This document shows positions 13,044 through 26,700 of a stretch of DNA of 64,000 nt, in pieces; position 1 is the first letter of the stretch, and every line of letters starts with the position of its first letter. The translations under genes and the position numbers were made by a program. Below the pieces are notes generated by a model. That model was not told where the DNA came from. It did no database searches and worked only from the letters and a program-made list of their open reading frames with translations. Source of the stretch: Durusdinium trenchii (lineage: Eukaryota > Sar > Dinophyceae > Suessiales > Symbiodiniaceae); NCBI GenBank assembly GCA_963970005.1, contig CAXAMN010021718.1, forward strand, positions 997,762-1,061,761. The letters run 5' to 3'.

Positions 13044-14488
13044 TGTGAACTTATAGTGACATTCAGTGAATCGAGCAATCTTTTTGCTAGCGGCTAGCCC
13101 TGCTAGCCCTGAAGGACTTCAACTGCCTTTCAGGGATAATGGACACCCGATCACGTTTAACCTTATAGTTCTTGGTTGTTTCTTGAATTCTTCACCTTTA
13201 TGCAGTGAAACATTGCTCAAGGTCCCTGGACTGTTCTGGAAACGCACGCACTGGAACCGTTCCAACCTCTCTCCACAAGGAGCAGCAGGCGCAATGCATC
13301 TGGATCATTTGGACCTGGACCCTTCAAAGGTGCGGCGTGGCGTGGGCGCGTGGGTGCGTGGGAGGGTGTCTCACAACTTCTTATAGTTTCAACTACCCTC
13401 CTTGAAACTGCCTGGGTGTATGAAAAACACCTGCTTTACTTTTGGATGCTTTTTGATGAAAAGTCCTACTCTAGTGGATCAGTGGATCCAGAACTCGTAT
13501 CCTTTTTCGATCCTTTTGGGCCTTTTATAGGGCCCGGATGTGAGCTCCATGTTCATCATGCGGATGTGACTCCTTCATGTCGCCCAGACTTTCAGACACT
13601 TGTGAACGAGTCCGCCAGACACGTCCGCGACTCGTCCGCGACTGACACGAGTCGGACGCCGGTGCCGGTGCAAGCGGGACCTTGTTTCGGGAAGGACTGG
13701 TGCAACATGGTGCAACCATGTCCATGGTTGGACCGGTTTCAGAGGGGTAGAACGAAGGGCTTGGACCGGGCGTCAAGTCGTGCCAACATGGATCGCCCAT
13801 GTGCTGCAGGAGTCACTTCAATGGACTTGGTCTGGAGTCACTCGTTCTTTCCCGAAATCTAGCCGCACGAAACGCATCCGCTGATCAACTACGACCCGAA
13901 GTCAAGTACCTTAAGAAAATGAGACATGACCCCAATAAAAAAGCAGACCTCGATTTTTGCAGTGTGGGACATGACCGAAACAAAAAAGCAGGTATACGGT
14001 ATAGGACTGTACCCAGTTTTAGGAGTACTTTGAGGGTCCATGTATGAAGACAAGTGTCTCGAGGGGAAAACCAGAAACGATGCTATCTAGATGTAGATGT
14101 GCCGCCGAGCAACGCAGGGATCAACCTTGTTTGGAGGTTTGAAAACATGAACAACATGATGCATCTCTTGTTAAGGCGTCCACTAGAAGAACTCATGAAG
14201 CGATGCCTTTGACATTCCACCATGGGGAAAGGCATGTTTTTGCCAACTCATAAATCCAGTAAACATGATCCCCTCACCAAAGGGGTGGTGCACCAGGCTT
14301 TGCACCGACTTTTGGTGCAGAGTCCAGTGCCTAGCGCACTCCAAAGCCGAAGAACAAACACGGTGTCCAGTCTGGAGACCTGCAAGGTTTGGGACGCATT
14401 GGAGCAACCAGGTGACGCATTGGGAGCAACTGAAGTCTAAGATAATATGATTATTTTAGGGATCTATCAATTTGATTCTATATTTGTA

Positions 14489-14582
14489 TACCTGGAACCC
14501 AGACATGACCTCTGTTTTGATAGGAAGTTGGATGATATTTGGGGTGGTTTGGTGGTCCGGAGATCACGACCAGGTTCCAGGT
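14489..14582 (+). repeat. MITE-like element family A, copy 1
   Basis: A 94-bp foldback element flanked by TA. The left arm starts TACCTGGAACCCAGACATGA. The right arm ends ATCACGACCAGGTTCCAGGT, its imperfect complement. Four further copies lie at 15361, 26482, 31004 and 56168. Confidence 0.8.
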
Positions 14583-14788
14583 ATGTTACCTTTGAACACC
14601 TGGGACCCTTCTACATAATGTTGGCTGAACACAAACCTCAATCCGATCTTATGTCAGCTCCGACACCCGGTGCTGGATTGGGATTTTGCGAAGAGCGAGC
14701 TACAACCATGACACCCTCAGCTATGGATGTGTTCTCTCTTTAACCATCCAGTAACACAGATGTTTGACTCGGTGAACTGGCCACGCAT

Positions 14789-14825
14789 TTGCCGCGCGCG
14801 CGCGCGCGCGTACGCGTGCGCGTTG
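14789..14825. repeat. Alternating CG/TG dinucleotide tract
   Basis: A run of CGCGCGCG followed by TACGCGTGCGCG. Alternating purine-pyrimidine sequence of this kind can adopt left-handed DNA. It sits just before the candidate exon at 14856. Confidence 0.7.
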
Positions 14826-14855
14826 CGCGGCTTGAGAGCGAGCGACGTGTCTCAG

Positions 14856-14924
14856 GTGGCGCAGTGGCCAGGGACCTCAGAGACGCGGCGCAGTTCCGCG
14901 CGCTGAACATCACATGGGAAGCTG
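14856..14924 (+). CDS. Candidate internal exon, unknown protein
   Basis: A 69-nt segment lies between GTCTCAG then G and a GT donor (GAAGCTG then GTTTTG). After two leading bases it reads GAVARDLRDAAQFRALNITW followed by EA. The frame stays open past the donor, so the right border could be later. No family was recognised. Confidence 0.3.
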
Positions 14925-16201
14925 GTTTTGGCGCGTGCGTCTTCGGCGACGACGGAGTTCTTTTTTTGGGGGGGTTCCTTCAGTCAAAAGATACACTCGT
15001 GGAATCCAAGGCCAGGAGATGTATAGGAGATATTAATCCTGGTATTTTGGTGTGGCAGAGCTGAAGTGATAAGCTCCGATACAGGAATACTAAATGGTTA
15101 TATCCCTGTGAGTCCAGTCGACTATTTGTCCATGGTTTGACTAGATGACAGAAGTCAAAGAATTTCTTTACTTCGGTCACTCCGGAGTTCCTCGAAAAGG
15201 TGGTTCTCCTCCACCCAGCACCCGCAAGGGAAACTCATCATGCTTGGGGGTAAACCTGGGCATAACACGCCATAACCGCCCTTTCCCAGTCCCTCAAGAC
15301 CGGATTGGTTCGACCCCAGACCCCGACCCAAGAGGGCGACTGAAACTCATTTTGGCCTACATAGAACCTGGTCGTGACCTCTATTTTGGATCACCAACCA
15401 GGATAACAACCCAAAATATGGTCAAACTTCAACCTTCCTATCAAAACAGTGATCATCTCTGGGCTGTATTGGTTAGGCATTTCCTTTGAATATCGCACAG
15501 CGAGCTGTCGCACAGCGACTGGTCCAGTTCGAGGAGATTTGGTGACATGTTTCCCTAACATCGGAACATCGGAGAGCACGAAGGAGTGCCTGGAAAACCG
15601 AGCTCCCGAAGCAAAACTAACCGGTTGTTCCGACAAATAAGATCCTCATACCACAGTGCCCAGTGCTTGGAATGGACCATCAAAGATCCTCATGTCATAC
15701 AACATGCCGTCTGAGACCGTCATTTCTCCTTGGGACCGGGTGAAAACCGGTCGCGCCCCACGCCACTCGGGTCGCCCCGTCCCAACCCGCCCCGCCGCAC
15801 GCAAGGCTCCGCCACGCTCCGTGCGGTGCCGAGCGGGGGAGCTGAGTGGCGGTCGACGGGAAGACGGACGGGCACCACGCGGCACGGGCGCTGCTGGTTG
15901 CTGGCCAGACCACGAGCGAGAACAGAGTCCATCGGGGCACGGACGGAGGTGGAAGCTCCAGGACTCGAGCGAGATGTGTGAAGCACTTCCGGATATGGGG
16001 CAAACCAAGCCGGCAGGAGCTCTCTCTCATCCGCTCTCCCAAGCGATTCGGAGCTGAGCTCCCGATTCCAGTCCTACACCTCCCGTTCTTCAACTGAGTT
16101 GTTGGGCCGTCCATCCCTTCACGTCAACGCTTTCCTCACCCCCCGACGCCCGTATTTCACCATCGGCCTGCCACGCCGCATATTTCACCGACCCTGCGCA
16201 G
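14925..16201. other. No recognised gene; GC-rich patch upstream of the first ClpC exon
   Basis: Positions 15730-15980 are strongly GC-rich and open in several frames on both strands, including one reading VDGKTDGHHAARALLVAGQ. This could hold an upstream exon of the ClpC gene, but no frame resembles a Clp N-terminus and I cannot choose one. Confidence 0.35.
15361..15470 (-). repeat. MITE-like element family A, copy 2 (degenerate)
   Basis: Shares GAACCTGGTCGTGACCTCTA and the internal CCCAAAATATGGTC with copy 3. Its other end is eroded. Confidence 0.65.
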
Positions 16202-16258
16202 GTCTTCGATCGCTTCAGGGAGGATGCCATCAACGTGATCTACGCGGCACAGGAAGAG
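16202..16258 (+). CDS. clpC: ClpC exon, first N-domain helix
   Basis: A 57-nt exon reading [19 protein letters not shown], matching the family pattern in which a Phe-rich start is followed by an AQEEA helix. It follows TGCGCAG then G and ends at a GC donor (GAAGAG then GCGCTC). Both ends are phase 0. Joined to the exon at 41282 it gives [17 protein letters not shown], which aligns to the family without a gap. That is the main evidence for a 25-kb intron. The alternative is a stray exon of a second Clp gene. Confidence 0.7.
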
Positions 16259-17617
16259 GCGCTCCGCCGCAGTCGGGGTCGCCCAGGAGAAACCGCGGCC
16301 GCGGTGGACGCGCCCGGCGTCTTGGGGAAGAACCGTATGCGAGGTGAAAAGAACCGCCCGGTGGAAGAACCCCGCCGGAGCCCGGTGGGTTTGGGAGGTG
16401 GTTTGCGGAGAAGAAGCAGGGAGGAAGTGTAAACCGTGTAGATTCTTGATTAGATAACACCCGCCAGAGGTGGATCGTAAAAGCTCCTCATATATATGGG
16501 GCATTGGGGGGGCTTTGTTGATCAAGAGTCCACATCATTAGGAAAGAGATTGAAAAAAAACACATGACAACTCAAAGTGTTTGATTCATAGGTTGTGAAT
16601 AACATCACAATCACATCAACCAAACCAACTTTATCCAACTTTTAGATTTAACGATATTTAATGCGTTGCCCGTGCTTGAAAACGTCGGTTGCCTTTGTGG
16701 TGGTTTTCCGTTTCTTCCCAAATCAGCCACGAAAAACACCACCAGGGACACCCGGCGAAACTTAAACATCATGGAACCTGCCTCATGGACCAGACTGGAA
16801 GACGATTTTCCTCTGCAACCCATCGGTTTTGAGGTTCGGTCTCATACCCAGGGCGCGTCGCGCGTCCTTCGCAGAGCCACGTCGACAGAGGTTGTGGAGC
16901 CGTCTGCACCGAGTTCATCCTTTACGGCATCTTGTCCCAGGTGGCCGCGGTGCTGCCGCCGACGATGGGAGCGGAAAGCATCCGACCGGATGGTTGGGAC
17001 TGGAATAAGCTATGTAGTACCGAGATGGATGGGTCATAGATGGGGACCAATGTAACGGCGGTCAGACGAAGTCATGGGTTTTCTTCGTTTCGAGCGTGCT
17101 TGGATGTTGTTCTTAGTTGTTTCTTTCGGTGTCAACGCGAGAACGCCCCGAGGGTTCATACCTGCACCCGACTTCAAGTACTGACAATGGAACATGACCC
17201 AATGGGACAATAGGTATACGGTGTACGACTGCACCCATGTTTGGGACGACGACCGGGGGTCCAGGAGTCCGGGTACAAGACTGGAAGGAAATACCCAGGC
17301 CTTCCCGAAGAAAAATCCCGCAGAGGTGATTTTACTTTGCCGTTTGCAGTGCCTCATCTAAGTGGATCGAAGTTAAGCACATCCACCCCGAAATTCAGAC
17401 TTTCCATAGGTGCCATAGTCAAAAGTTACATGCCTAGAGCCTGAGTGACCCTTCTAACATAGCCCAACGTCCTACCAAAGCAGGAGTCGCATGACATGGC
17501 TATTTAAGGGGCTGACGCCCACCAGCGGGCCAGCAGGCCAACCATCAGAGGTTGTCTATTGTTGTTGTTGGTGTTTTGGTCGTGGTCGTTGGTGTTGCTG
17601 CTGCTGCTGCTGCTTCT

Positions 17618-17664
<47 letters not shown>

Positions 17665-17674
17665 NNNNNNNNNN

Positions 17675-17721
<47 letters not shown>

Positions 17722-20700
17722 CATGGTGGTGGTTGTTGTTGTTGCCGGGATCTCTTTCTCTTGCTCTTTCTCTGGAAGAGGAAAAGACGAAGAGCAAGCA
17801 GATACACCAAATGCAATAATGCACTTTAGTGCACGGCCACTCGGGCAGTATATCTCGCACCACGGGCCCTGAAAAAAAACAGCTATGTTGATGCCATCTG
17901 GGTACCCGCCGAACCTCATGTCGACAAAAGTGCCTCTGTCGACGCTCTCCTCAGTGGCCTGCGAGGTTCCATGTGACCTAAAGGTATAGGCCTTGTTCAC
18001 GGGAGGTTGTTCACGGGTTGGACTGCTCGGGCTCCAGGTGGGCCACGACATAGCCCCAAATACTCTGAACATCCGCAAGACGACGCTTCCTACTTACACC
18101 TCACTTGGGTGGCCAAGCTACCTGGTGGTTGCTCAAGCTCGCTGACATGCTTGGACTGCTCTCCAACCGGCCACGACCGTCCGCACCGACGTCCACACCG
18201 GTGCAGGACGCCAAGGCGGGCCTCCGAGGCGCCAAGACGGTGCTGGTCCCGGGCCCGGTGGGCGGGGACGGTGGCGTCAAGTGCTTGGGGATCACGGAGG
18301 GTGTGGGGAAGGCAGTGCCGTTTGGGGGGACGGACATGGACATGACCTTGAGATATCTTGAGTCAATTGAGTGTCCAGTCATGACTGGTTTTTTAACATG
18401 CTTTAATTACCATTCGAATACGTTCGTATGATTCCCAGGTGAAATATGTTCCAGTCAAAACGGAAGTTTTGGGTTGGTGAGATCACTGAACTTCCAGTTC
18501 TGTACAATGTTTCACAGGGCACACATCGTCCATGACACACGTCGCCTTGTGGGAAATTTTACGGGAAGACAGTGGCTGTTGCCAAGAAGTGAGCTAGGCT
18601 TGGTTTTGCGTATGGGTGATTTGCTTTCCCGAACTGGGTGAATTCGTTCTGGGGAATATGATGAAGTATTGTGTTTTCGTACTTTTTTCCGGCTCGTTTT
18701 TGCAAACTCAAGTAAGTAGGGAAACGATTCAAACAGTTGGCCTATCTATATAGATGACATCTCGAAGTCATCGCATGTGGAAATCAGTGTTTTCGTTCAC
18801 CCAGGCTCTTTGTGTGGCCGTTCGGCTCTTCCACGTAACCAATGTGATCTGTTCATCATGACATCTTTTTCCACCCGGAAGATGATATGGGTGTGTATTT
18901 TATTAGGAAGACCCCTTGGCCCCATGGGTAGACTGGTCTGAATCCTCTTCTTCCATGCAGGAGGTCGAACTGGGAAGTCCTCCTATTTTAGTAGACATCC
19001 ATTATAACCAGCACCCAGACGACTTGTTGATCCACATGGTTTGATGGTTTTTGGACACAATTGCCCGCCCCCAATACCCGGTTACGCGAAGTATTCTTCG
19101 CTTGCTGGCCTTCAGATGCCTGGTCTCCTGCAGTGAACACCATGGGTGTTCCATTGGGTTTGCTTGGTTTCCTCAGATCTTCCGAAACAAAGACAGCAGC
19201 TCGAAACAGTTCAGTTCAGATAGCTTCACATCTCCGCAACATGCATCTCCGATCTCCGTGCGGAGCCTTCCTCGAGGTCCGAACTGAACGAGCCAATCGC
19301 CAGCTGAGGTCCGCAAGGGCATCACCAAAGAGGCCTGTGTCTTACGAGCGAGCCACGCGATTCGAGCACACAAATCGGAGGGATCGGAGGGATCGTGGGA
19401 TCTGATTGACACGGGTGACGACTTCCCCGAAGGCACCCCCCACTGACCAGGTCAGGTCTCGATGAAGCACTGAGCTCAATCCATGCTTGAGCAGCTCAAT
19501 CCATCTTGGGAGTCCGCTTGTTGGTGCATCATGACATACCCAAAGGCTCATTGGACCCTCAGTTCGCTAGGGTCTTGGACCTCAAACATGTAGCAGTTGA
19601 CATATCATGACTCATCCATAGCACGATGTTCTTAAAGGAGATAGACGATAGCTGTGCGCAGCTGGCGATGCAAGATTATGACTTGGACCACGGGACCGTT
19701 CGTCTGTAGAACTGTGCTGATCTTCAGGGCGGCTTCCAGCTGTGGCACATATCAATGACATGTATCGCCCCCCCTCCCCACCAAGAAGCAGACGTAAAGA
19801 AGATGAAACCCTCCAGTCCGGCACAGCAGGGAGTGAATCAATTCTGTCAGTTCAAGAGGCCGGAAGTGACTGCTCAGCTCCAGATCGGGGCTGATTCAGA
19901 TCCTCCAATGGAACAGGTTGGCCGTTGACCTCTTCTTTTTCTTTGCCCTAAGAATGCTTGGTTTCTCCATGGCAGGTGTCTGGACCCTCAAAACCTTGCC
20001 TCGATTGGTAGGGTTCTTTATTTCTTTATACTGCCCTTGTTACTAGCAGCGATGCACTTGTTACTACGTAGCAGCGATGCACTTGTGACCACCTCCGAAA
20101 AGCGTCGCTCCAGGCAGTGAAGAGGGCCATCACCAACAGCCGAAGTCGCTACGTGGTGGACGCTCCAGGCGCCTGCGATGGAGCTGCTGTCCTCAACTCG
20201 TGGAACCCATCCCAGATGATCCCACTGGCGCGACAGTCTCGCCTACCAGGAACAGGGACATCCTGTCTGGGTCACCTAGCTGGACTACCCTCCACTACTG
20301 TCTGGGATCTCCAGCGACACCCAGACAGGATGGTCCAAGTATAGGTTTGGTTTTTTCTTGGTGGTGCTGCTACCTACCGATCGCTGGAGAAGATGCTTTT
20401 GCGAGTTGGGTATCAGAGGAGGCAGCTCTTTACACAAACCGTGAACGAGATCAGCTAGGAGTGCCAGCTCTTAGGGTCCAAGGGGGATTCAACACTTTCG
20501 TTTTTCTTGAAGGGTATTTAAGTTTCACTTCTAGCTGGCGGCCACAGACCCCGGACAGCTTCGAAGTCAAAAAATAGCAAAGTTCCACTTGAATTGGTCA
20601 GATTACATGGGTGTTGTGCTCAGCCCTAGACTGTTTTTTTTTGTGGCTGTTTTTGTCCGATACTCTCGCGGGGAGGCTGATTATGTACATGGGGAACCCG

Positions 20701-23700
20701 TGGAGTAACTATTCAGGGAGTTTTACTCCGTGCATGTGAAACCGATGGATTTTGTTTGGAAGGGTCCAGGCTGCTCTGGTCCTCTCTGCTCCTTGCTTCC
20801 GGGCCTCTGCTTGGTTTTTTACGGCTCGAATCGCCTTGCAGCGTCGGTCGTGTGGGGCGCGCGACACGAACGACAAGAAGTGGTGGATGATGTCGAAGGT
20901 CATCTCCGCCATTTGGATGAGATGGTTAGGGCTGGGTAGAGCTGTTGTATCCAGGAGTCTGCCTCCCTCTTGAGTTTTCAGGTATGCCACCTCCACATTG
21001 GCTTCTGTACCCTTATTCTTGCACAGATTGCACAGATCCTACTGCTCAGTGTTGCGAAATCCCTTCGTGAAATTGCGTTGCTGGTGGTAGCGTTACCCTG
21101 AGAGTCAAGAGAGTCTTTTTGACTCTCAAAATTCATGGTCTGACGAAGAGGGTATTGTATTAGGTACCTGGAACTTCCGACTTCACTGGGGCAACATCTC
21201 CCCTAACCTTGAAAGACCACTTTATCCAGGCATCGTTGGCCTGGTTTTGTAATGTAAAAATCCATAAAAGTCCTTAAAACACAGGGTTGGACGGAATCGC
21301 AGGGTCTCCGTTCTCCTCGACTTCTTCCAAACAGACGTGAGTCTCCGTCCCTGACATGGGAGGCCGCAGTTCGCACACCCCGCGGTTCGCGTCGAGGGAC
21401 TCACCGGAACTGCATCACCTCATCGTTCCACCATCGAAACGAGCGGAAGACGGCCATGTCGGCTGATGCAGAAAGCTGCGCAGACATGGAGCGTAAACAC
21501 CGGGGTTGAAAAAAGATACAAACAACAATAATAAAAAAAAGAAAACCAACTTTATTCTTCTATGCCCGGCAGCTTCGGTAGTTGCGAATCAGAACTTATG
21601 AGATCGGTTGTTTGTCTTCATGACGGTCCGGGCGATCGATGGTCCGATGGGAATGGATCACACCGATCACTGTTGATCCGTCTCAGTTGACGAATGCTGT
21701 TCTATTCAGTGAGCAGGTCAGTTCTAACATGTTCTATAGATATATACCTTGGCTTTGTCCTGTTAGTAACGGTCGGTACACAATTATCACTGTATAGTTA
21801 GAGAAAGGCCTGCCACCTAACCATCATCATCCACTGTTCTTGGGAATGAAATAAAGCCCAATCTATTACAGCAATATATTCTATTACCAAAGATTTCCAA
21901 AGAGGTTCAGTGAAAAAACTGTGAAAAAACAGTGAACAAAAACTAGCGCGATTCCCCAAGGGATCCCAAAAGCCTCTCACACACCAAACTAGGCGAGACC
22001 CCTTCCAGGTCAACACTCCGAAATCGCATCGCTCGTCGAAAGACGAGCTTTGTTCTGAGGCCCGGGAGGCGATCGAGCTCATTCAAGATGGTAGCACCGT
22101 CGCCACCGGCACCTCACCATGCATCCGAATTGGGTGGTGCACTCATGGGCTTGGTGGGTGACAAGTATGTGTCAAACTTGGTGTGGGGAATGGGGTTTCT
22201 TGCTGGGTGGTGGCGACTGCACAACTACTGGCTTCTTAGAAGGATTATATAGATGTACACCAATGGTAGTCAGTTTATGGCTACCATAGTTATTGTTTGA
22301 AGTACAGTACAACCTCTTGTTTCTTTGGTTTCTCACATCGCTTCGAACTGCCAACCAGCCAGAAACGCCCGTTCGCGTTCGCTCCGTTACCTCGCCGCGT
22401 CGTTCGCTCCGACGTAACCGCTTGAGGTGTAGCGAAGCCGTTGCAGCGTTGCAGGTATCGACTTAGTTCTGGGCACAGCCGGCACGGCCCGACTTAGTTC
22501 AGACTCTTCCCTTCACTTCGACATTCATATGTACGAACGCATGCCACTAGGCAGACCCCCGAAAATCATGAAGACACGCGTTGTCCATGACACTTGTGTC
22601 TTCATGGATCACCTGGGAGTCCGTTTTTCATGGCTGCATGCTCGTAGGTTTGAGACGGTTTGAGACACATCCAAACACCTAACATAATTCTCCAACCCAT
22701 GACTATCGTTAGGTTGGAGGACATCGCTCCTAGGCTGGAGGCACTGCTTTAGGCACTGCTTTCGTAGATCCACCGATCCCTGCTCGCTCAGCTGGCTTCT
22801 TGGGCCTCGTCTTCCCGGAAGACTTGGCCATGGAGTTGGAGCGCCAGTTCCTGGAGACTGGCCATCCCAGCCGCTTGGTGCCACGGTGCGTTCCACGCGG
22901 CGTTGGGCGTCGGTTTTGGGGGGAAAGGCAGCACTTGTTTTATGCCAGAGATGGTGGGGAATCAGAGTGCAGGAGGCAAAAGGTACACCAGAAGCATCCA
23001 GAACGTACGTCTATTTTATTTGTTCTTTTTGTAGTTCGATACATATTCATATCTTCCCTACGAGTCAGGTAGATCCTGTCAAACCTGTAGTGTTTTTTGG
23101 ATGGTTTCACCTACCACTTGGACCATTAAGCCTCTTGTTTTGGCCATCGTCCGAAAACAACCATGAAACAAAACGGTCTTGACTTGACCGGCGTAGTTAG
23201 GAGCCGGACCACTGCATGTGGTTCTTGCGGATGGATGGACGATGGGATAAATGGAGGACAAACTGATAAACTCCTCAAACATTAGCACCAAACACAGTCC
23301 AATCTCCATCAAAGACCCCACCATAGTCAAACCACTCACACCAATCACACAGACTCCGGACTGTTATTCACAACCAGCAAGGGGGGGAACACATGAAATT
23401 GAACAATGGAGAGGTGTTCACTGTTCACCTGCGCCATCACATGATCATCTGATCATCCCCTCTCTTTTTTGTGCAATCCAGATCTCCCTGGAACTAGATA
23501 ACCCCTGACCCACCAAAGCGCAGATCACCGGCTAAATACCGGTCTGAGAGCGTCAGGCGAGAGCGTTTGAAGCTCATTCTGCCTTTGCGTCACAAGAAAA
23601 ATCCGCCGCGGAACCACCGGCAAACACCCGAGGTCGCCGGTCGCCGGTCGCCCCGCCCGGGTTTGTCGGGTCTCTCGATCGACACGGCCCGTGTGTGGCA

Positions 23701-26700
23701 TCGCCGACCGCTTTCGCCGCGTTGCGGCGCCGCGGCTGGGCGAGGAGATCTCACCTTGATGTACGCGGCCGGGCAGGGCGACGGCGCCTCGAAGGGCGTG
23801 AATCGCTTCAGCGCTCCGGGCTTGGTGAAGCGGGTGATCGGCGGCCATTGGGGCTTGGTGCCTCGGCCAAACCGAGGCGTGGCGGTTGTTCGGCCGGGAT
23901 GAGGCGGGGTGGGGAACAGTTAGGGTGGGGAGTTATAGTGGGGGAGTTATATGGTGGTTTCAGAGTGGTAGATGGCACCATCTCCAAGTTTGGTGGTTCA
24001 AACACGGATTTTTGTCTACTCTAAAACCACTGTTTAACAGTGGTGTGGGGTGGGGTGGGTGGTTTTGGAGTGCTGTGGGTTTGTTTGGAGGGGTTCGGTG
24101 ATTATTCCGAGTACAGTCTAATTGGAGATGGCAAGAGGACTGGTTGCTCCACAAGCATTCAGTTTGGGTTCCTCCAAGAACAGTAGCTTTTGATCTCGGA
24201 GTTGTCATGAAGACTTGAGGGATGAGAAAATGCCTCCAGAAACTGTTTCATGCCTTGGTCCTCCACTCTGAAGAACATCACTTCTCGGGGGGTCTTTAGG
24301 ACGCCGCATGGCGCCGCTATCCACTTGTTTTCTTTTGGACATGGATCTCTTTCATTCAAACACGATTAATTCAGGGACATGGTAGCAACACCAACCTCCA
24401 GCTTTGAACAGTTGCAGCAGGGGGGGTTCGACAGAAGGAGACGGAGCCCGTCATTGAGGCTCAAGGCCCCTTGATCATCCTGTAAATTTAAAGGTTCCAA
24501 CACAAATAGACGAGTGCGTCCCGCCATAACGCATAAAGAGGGATTCGAAGGTGAAAAAACTGTGAAACATATTGAACAATAATATTCTTGAAAATTCGCT
24601 TACAGCATCCTACAGCCTTTCATCATGTACTCCCACCCAAACGTAACTCTCACGCCTTTGACCTTTCGAGTTTGGAGAAGTCTTGTTTTGATTGTTTTAG
24701 GAGAAGCCCCTTCGTCGACGAGGCACCTTAGGAGCTTTGGGTTGGAGGAAGTGATTTCAACACTGAAACCGAACCTGGAGGATCCCATCAGGACTGTCAC
24801 CATCGGAACCAGGACTTCTGGCGCTCACCAGTGGCTACCAGCTCTATAGTGATTTACCTTGAGTCCTTTGGATGTTGACCCGGGCCCCATCCTCTACCCG
24901 CGCCCCATCCTCTACCTCGGCTCGCGCTTCTCTCCCAGGTGCCGAAGCTCCAAGCCTTGGCTCTCCAAAATCAGATCGAGGCCTACAACCTCCCGCAGGG
25001 CGTGCGACTCGGACCGGCGGAACGAAAGCCACCGACGGGTCCAACCGACGAAGGGGAGTCGACTCCGATGACCCCGATCGACCAAGCGGACTTGGGGGTT
25101 GACTTGTGGTCAAGAACGGTGTTTTTTCTGCACAAGTTCTTACACAAAAAAAAACAGTTTCAACACAAGTTCTTGCACTGTGAACAACTGTTTCTGCACA
25201 AGTTTTTTTCTCAAGTGTGATCGTGACCTTCATGCCACAGAAGCCCCACACACACTTGAAAAGCCGCTGACAACACGAATGTCTGCCAGGAGATCTGGAC
25301 CTCTCAGCTGTGATTAGTTGCGATCAAGGCAGTAGTGAATCAGTTGTAATCAAGGTGATGTTTGATTAGTTGTAATCAAAACTCTAGTAAATCATTGACT
25401 GTTTTTTTTTGAACACAAAGCAGGGACCCACTGGACAGCGTAATCAACAGATTAAACAAACACACGAACCACCACAGATACCTTTTCACCCAGGTGGGGA
25501 GTTGTCTTCGTTGGCCGGAGACCCCCCACCTAGCTCTGGCCCCCTGCGCTTGGTTTAAACAATTGCCCTGGCGTCTTTGCTATCAGACTGACGTTCTTTC
25601 ATTCAGAGAGGCACAAAAATCCCTCTTTGTTCTGGGACAGCAATCCCACCCGTGCCGACATCTTAGAACCGTTGACCATGTGAGGATGAGGAAAGAACAC
25701 CTGCAGATCTGAGGATCTCGCAGATGTTCCGAGACATTGCTGCCAAGCGCCCGCGAACCATCAGTAAAGTGGGTTCTTGGGCAGAAGAAAATCCAAGCGC
25801 CAGCTGTTAGTGGGTTCCTGCTCAGTTCGGAGAAGACGTGTCTTCTAGCAGGTCGGAGCTGGAGTGTCAATAATGGGTAAAATAGGGCCTCCCAAGGACC
25901 TCGGAAGAAGGGACATGTACCAAAATCCGTTGGCTGGGGGCTGGGGGCCTCCATAAAAAGATCCATATGTGATTCAAATTAACAAGGTTCCGAAAGACTC
26001 ATTTTTCATGGAGCAATCGGGACCTTTTATGTTAAACAATTTGGAAGTGACGAGGAATTGAGAAAGGCCACAGGCTAGACCTGCTAAGGAGAACTGTTTT
26101 ATATGGTAGGTGTGGGGTTATATATGTTGGTACTTGGCAATATCGTGATGTTCCCCTTCCGCCTGGTTGGCCATCGTTGGTTCGAGGCTTACATACCTTT
26201 GTGGATCCTCTCCACGGTGGTGGCCGCTTGAACGCCGCCACCACGGAAGACCTGGTGGAACGCATCCACTTTGACGGAGAGACGTCGCGTGGTTCACGAC
26301 GATGGACGGAATGGACGGTGGAGACGGTGGACGGTGGACGGTGGACGTGGAGGGATGGATGGTGCATTTTCCGTGAGGATCGGGGGTCGCCATGAACCTG
26401 TTGCCTTGAAGCAACCTAGCTGGTGCGGAACTCGAGAGCCATAGGGAGATAGTATATTGAAATTCAATATATATATATATATACCTAGAACCTGGTCGTG
26501 AGTCGTGACCTCTATTTTGGACCACCCACCACCCAAAATATGGTCCAACTTCCTGTCAAAACAGAGCTCATGTCTGGGTTCCAGGTATATATGTGGATTG
26601 AAACACCTTTGGAGAACATCGTTGGACCCTCCAAACCCACCTGCAGATCCATCCGAACCACCGTGTGAGACGGTCGAATAAAACATGCACTCCCTCGAAG

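Larger units (their letters stand above)
11237..14855. other. No recognised gene
   Basis: The stretch holds one TIR element (12935-13043) and several open but unassigned segments, among them 12060-12180 and 13580-13860. I could not choose splice borders for these with any confidence. Confidence 0.4.
16259..22008. other. ClpC intron, left part: repeats, assembly gap, unassigned exon-like pieces
   Basis: Apart from the features listed separately, the stretch shows only short, unsupported frames. The segment GTGGATCGAAGTTAAGCACA near 17361 recalls a 5S rRNA core, but the flanks do not. Confidence 0.5.

Noticed and set aside
17340-17440. 5S rRNA-like core (GATCGAAGTTAAGCACATCC)
   Set aside because: Only about 20 bases resemble 5S rRNA. 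The expected flanking helices and box elements are absent, so I do not call an RNA gene.
17491-17863. Poly-Val/Ser/Tyr frames over the TAG/TGC array
   Set aside because: Microsatellite translation running through ten N.
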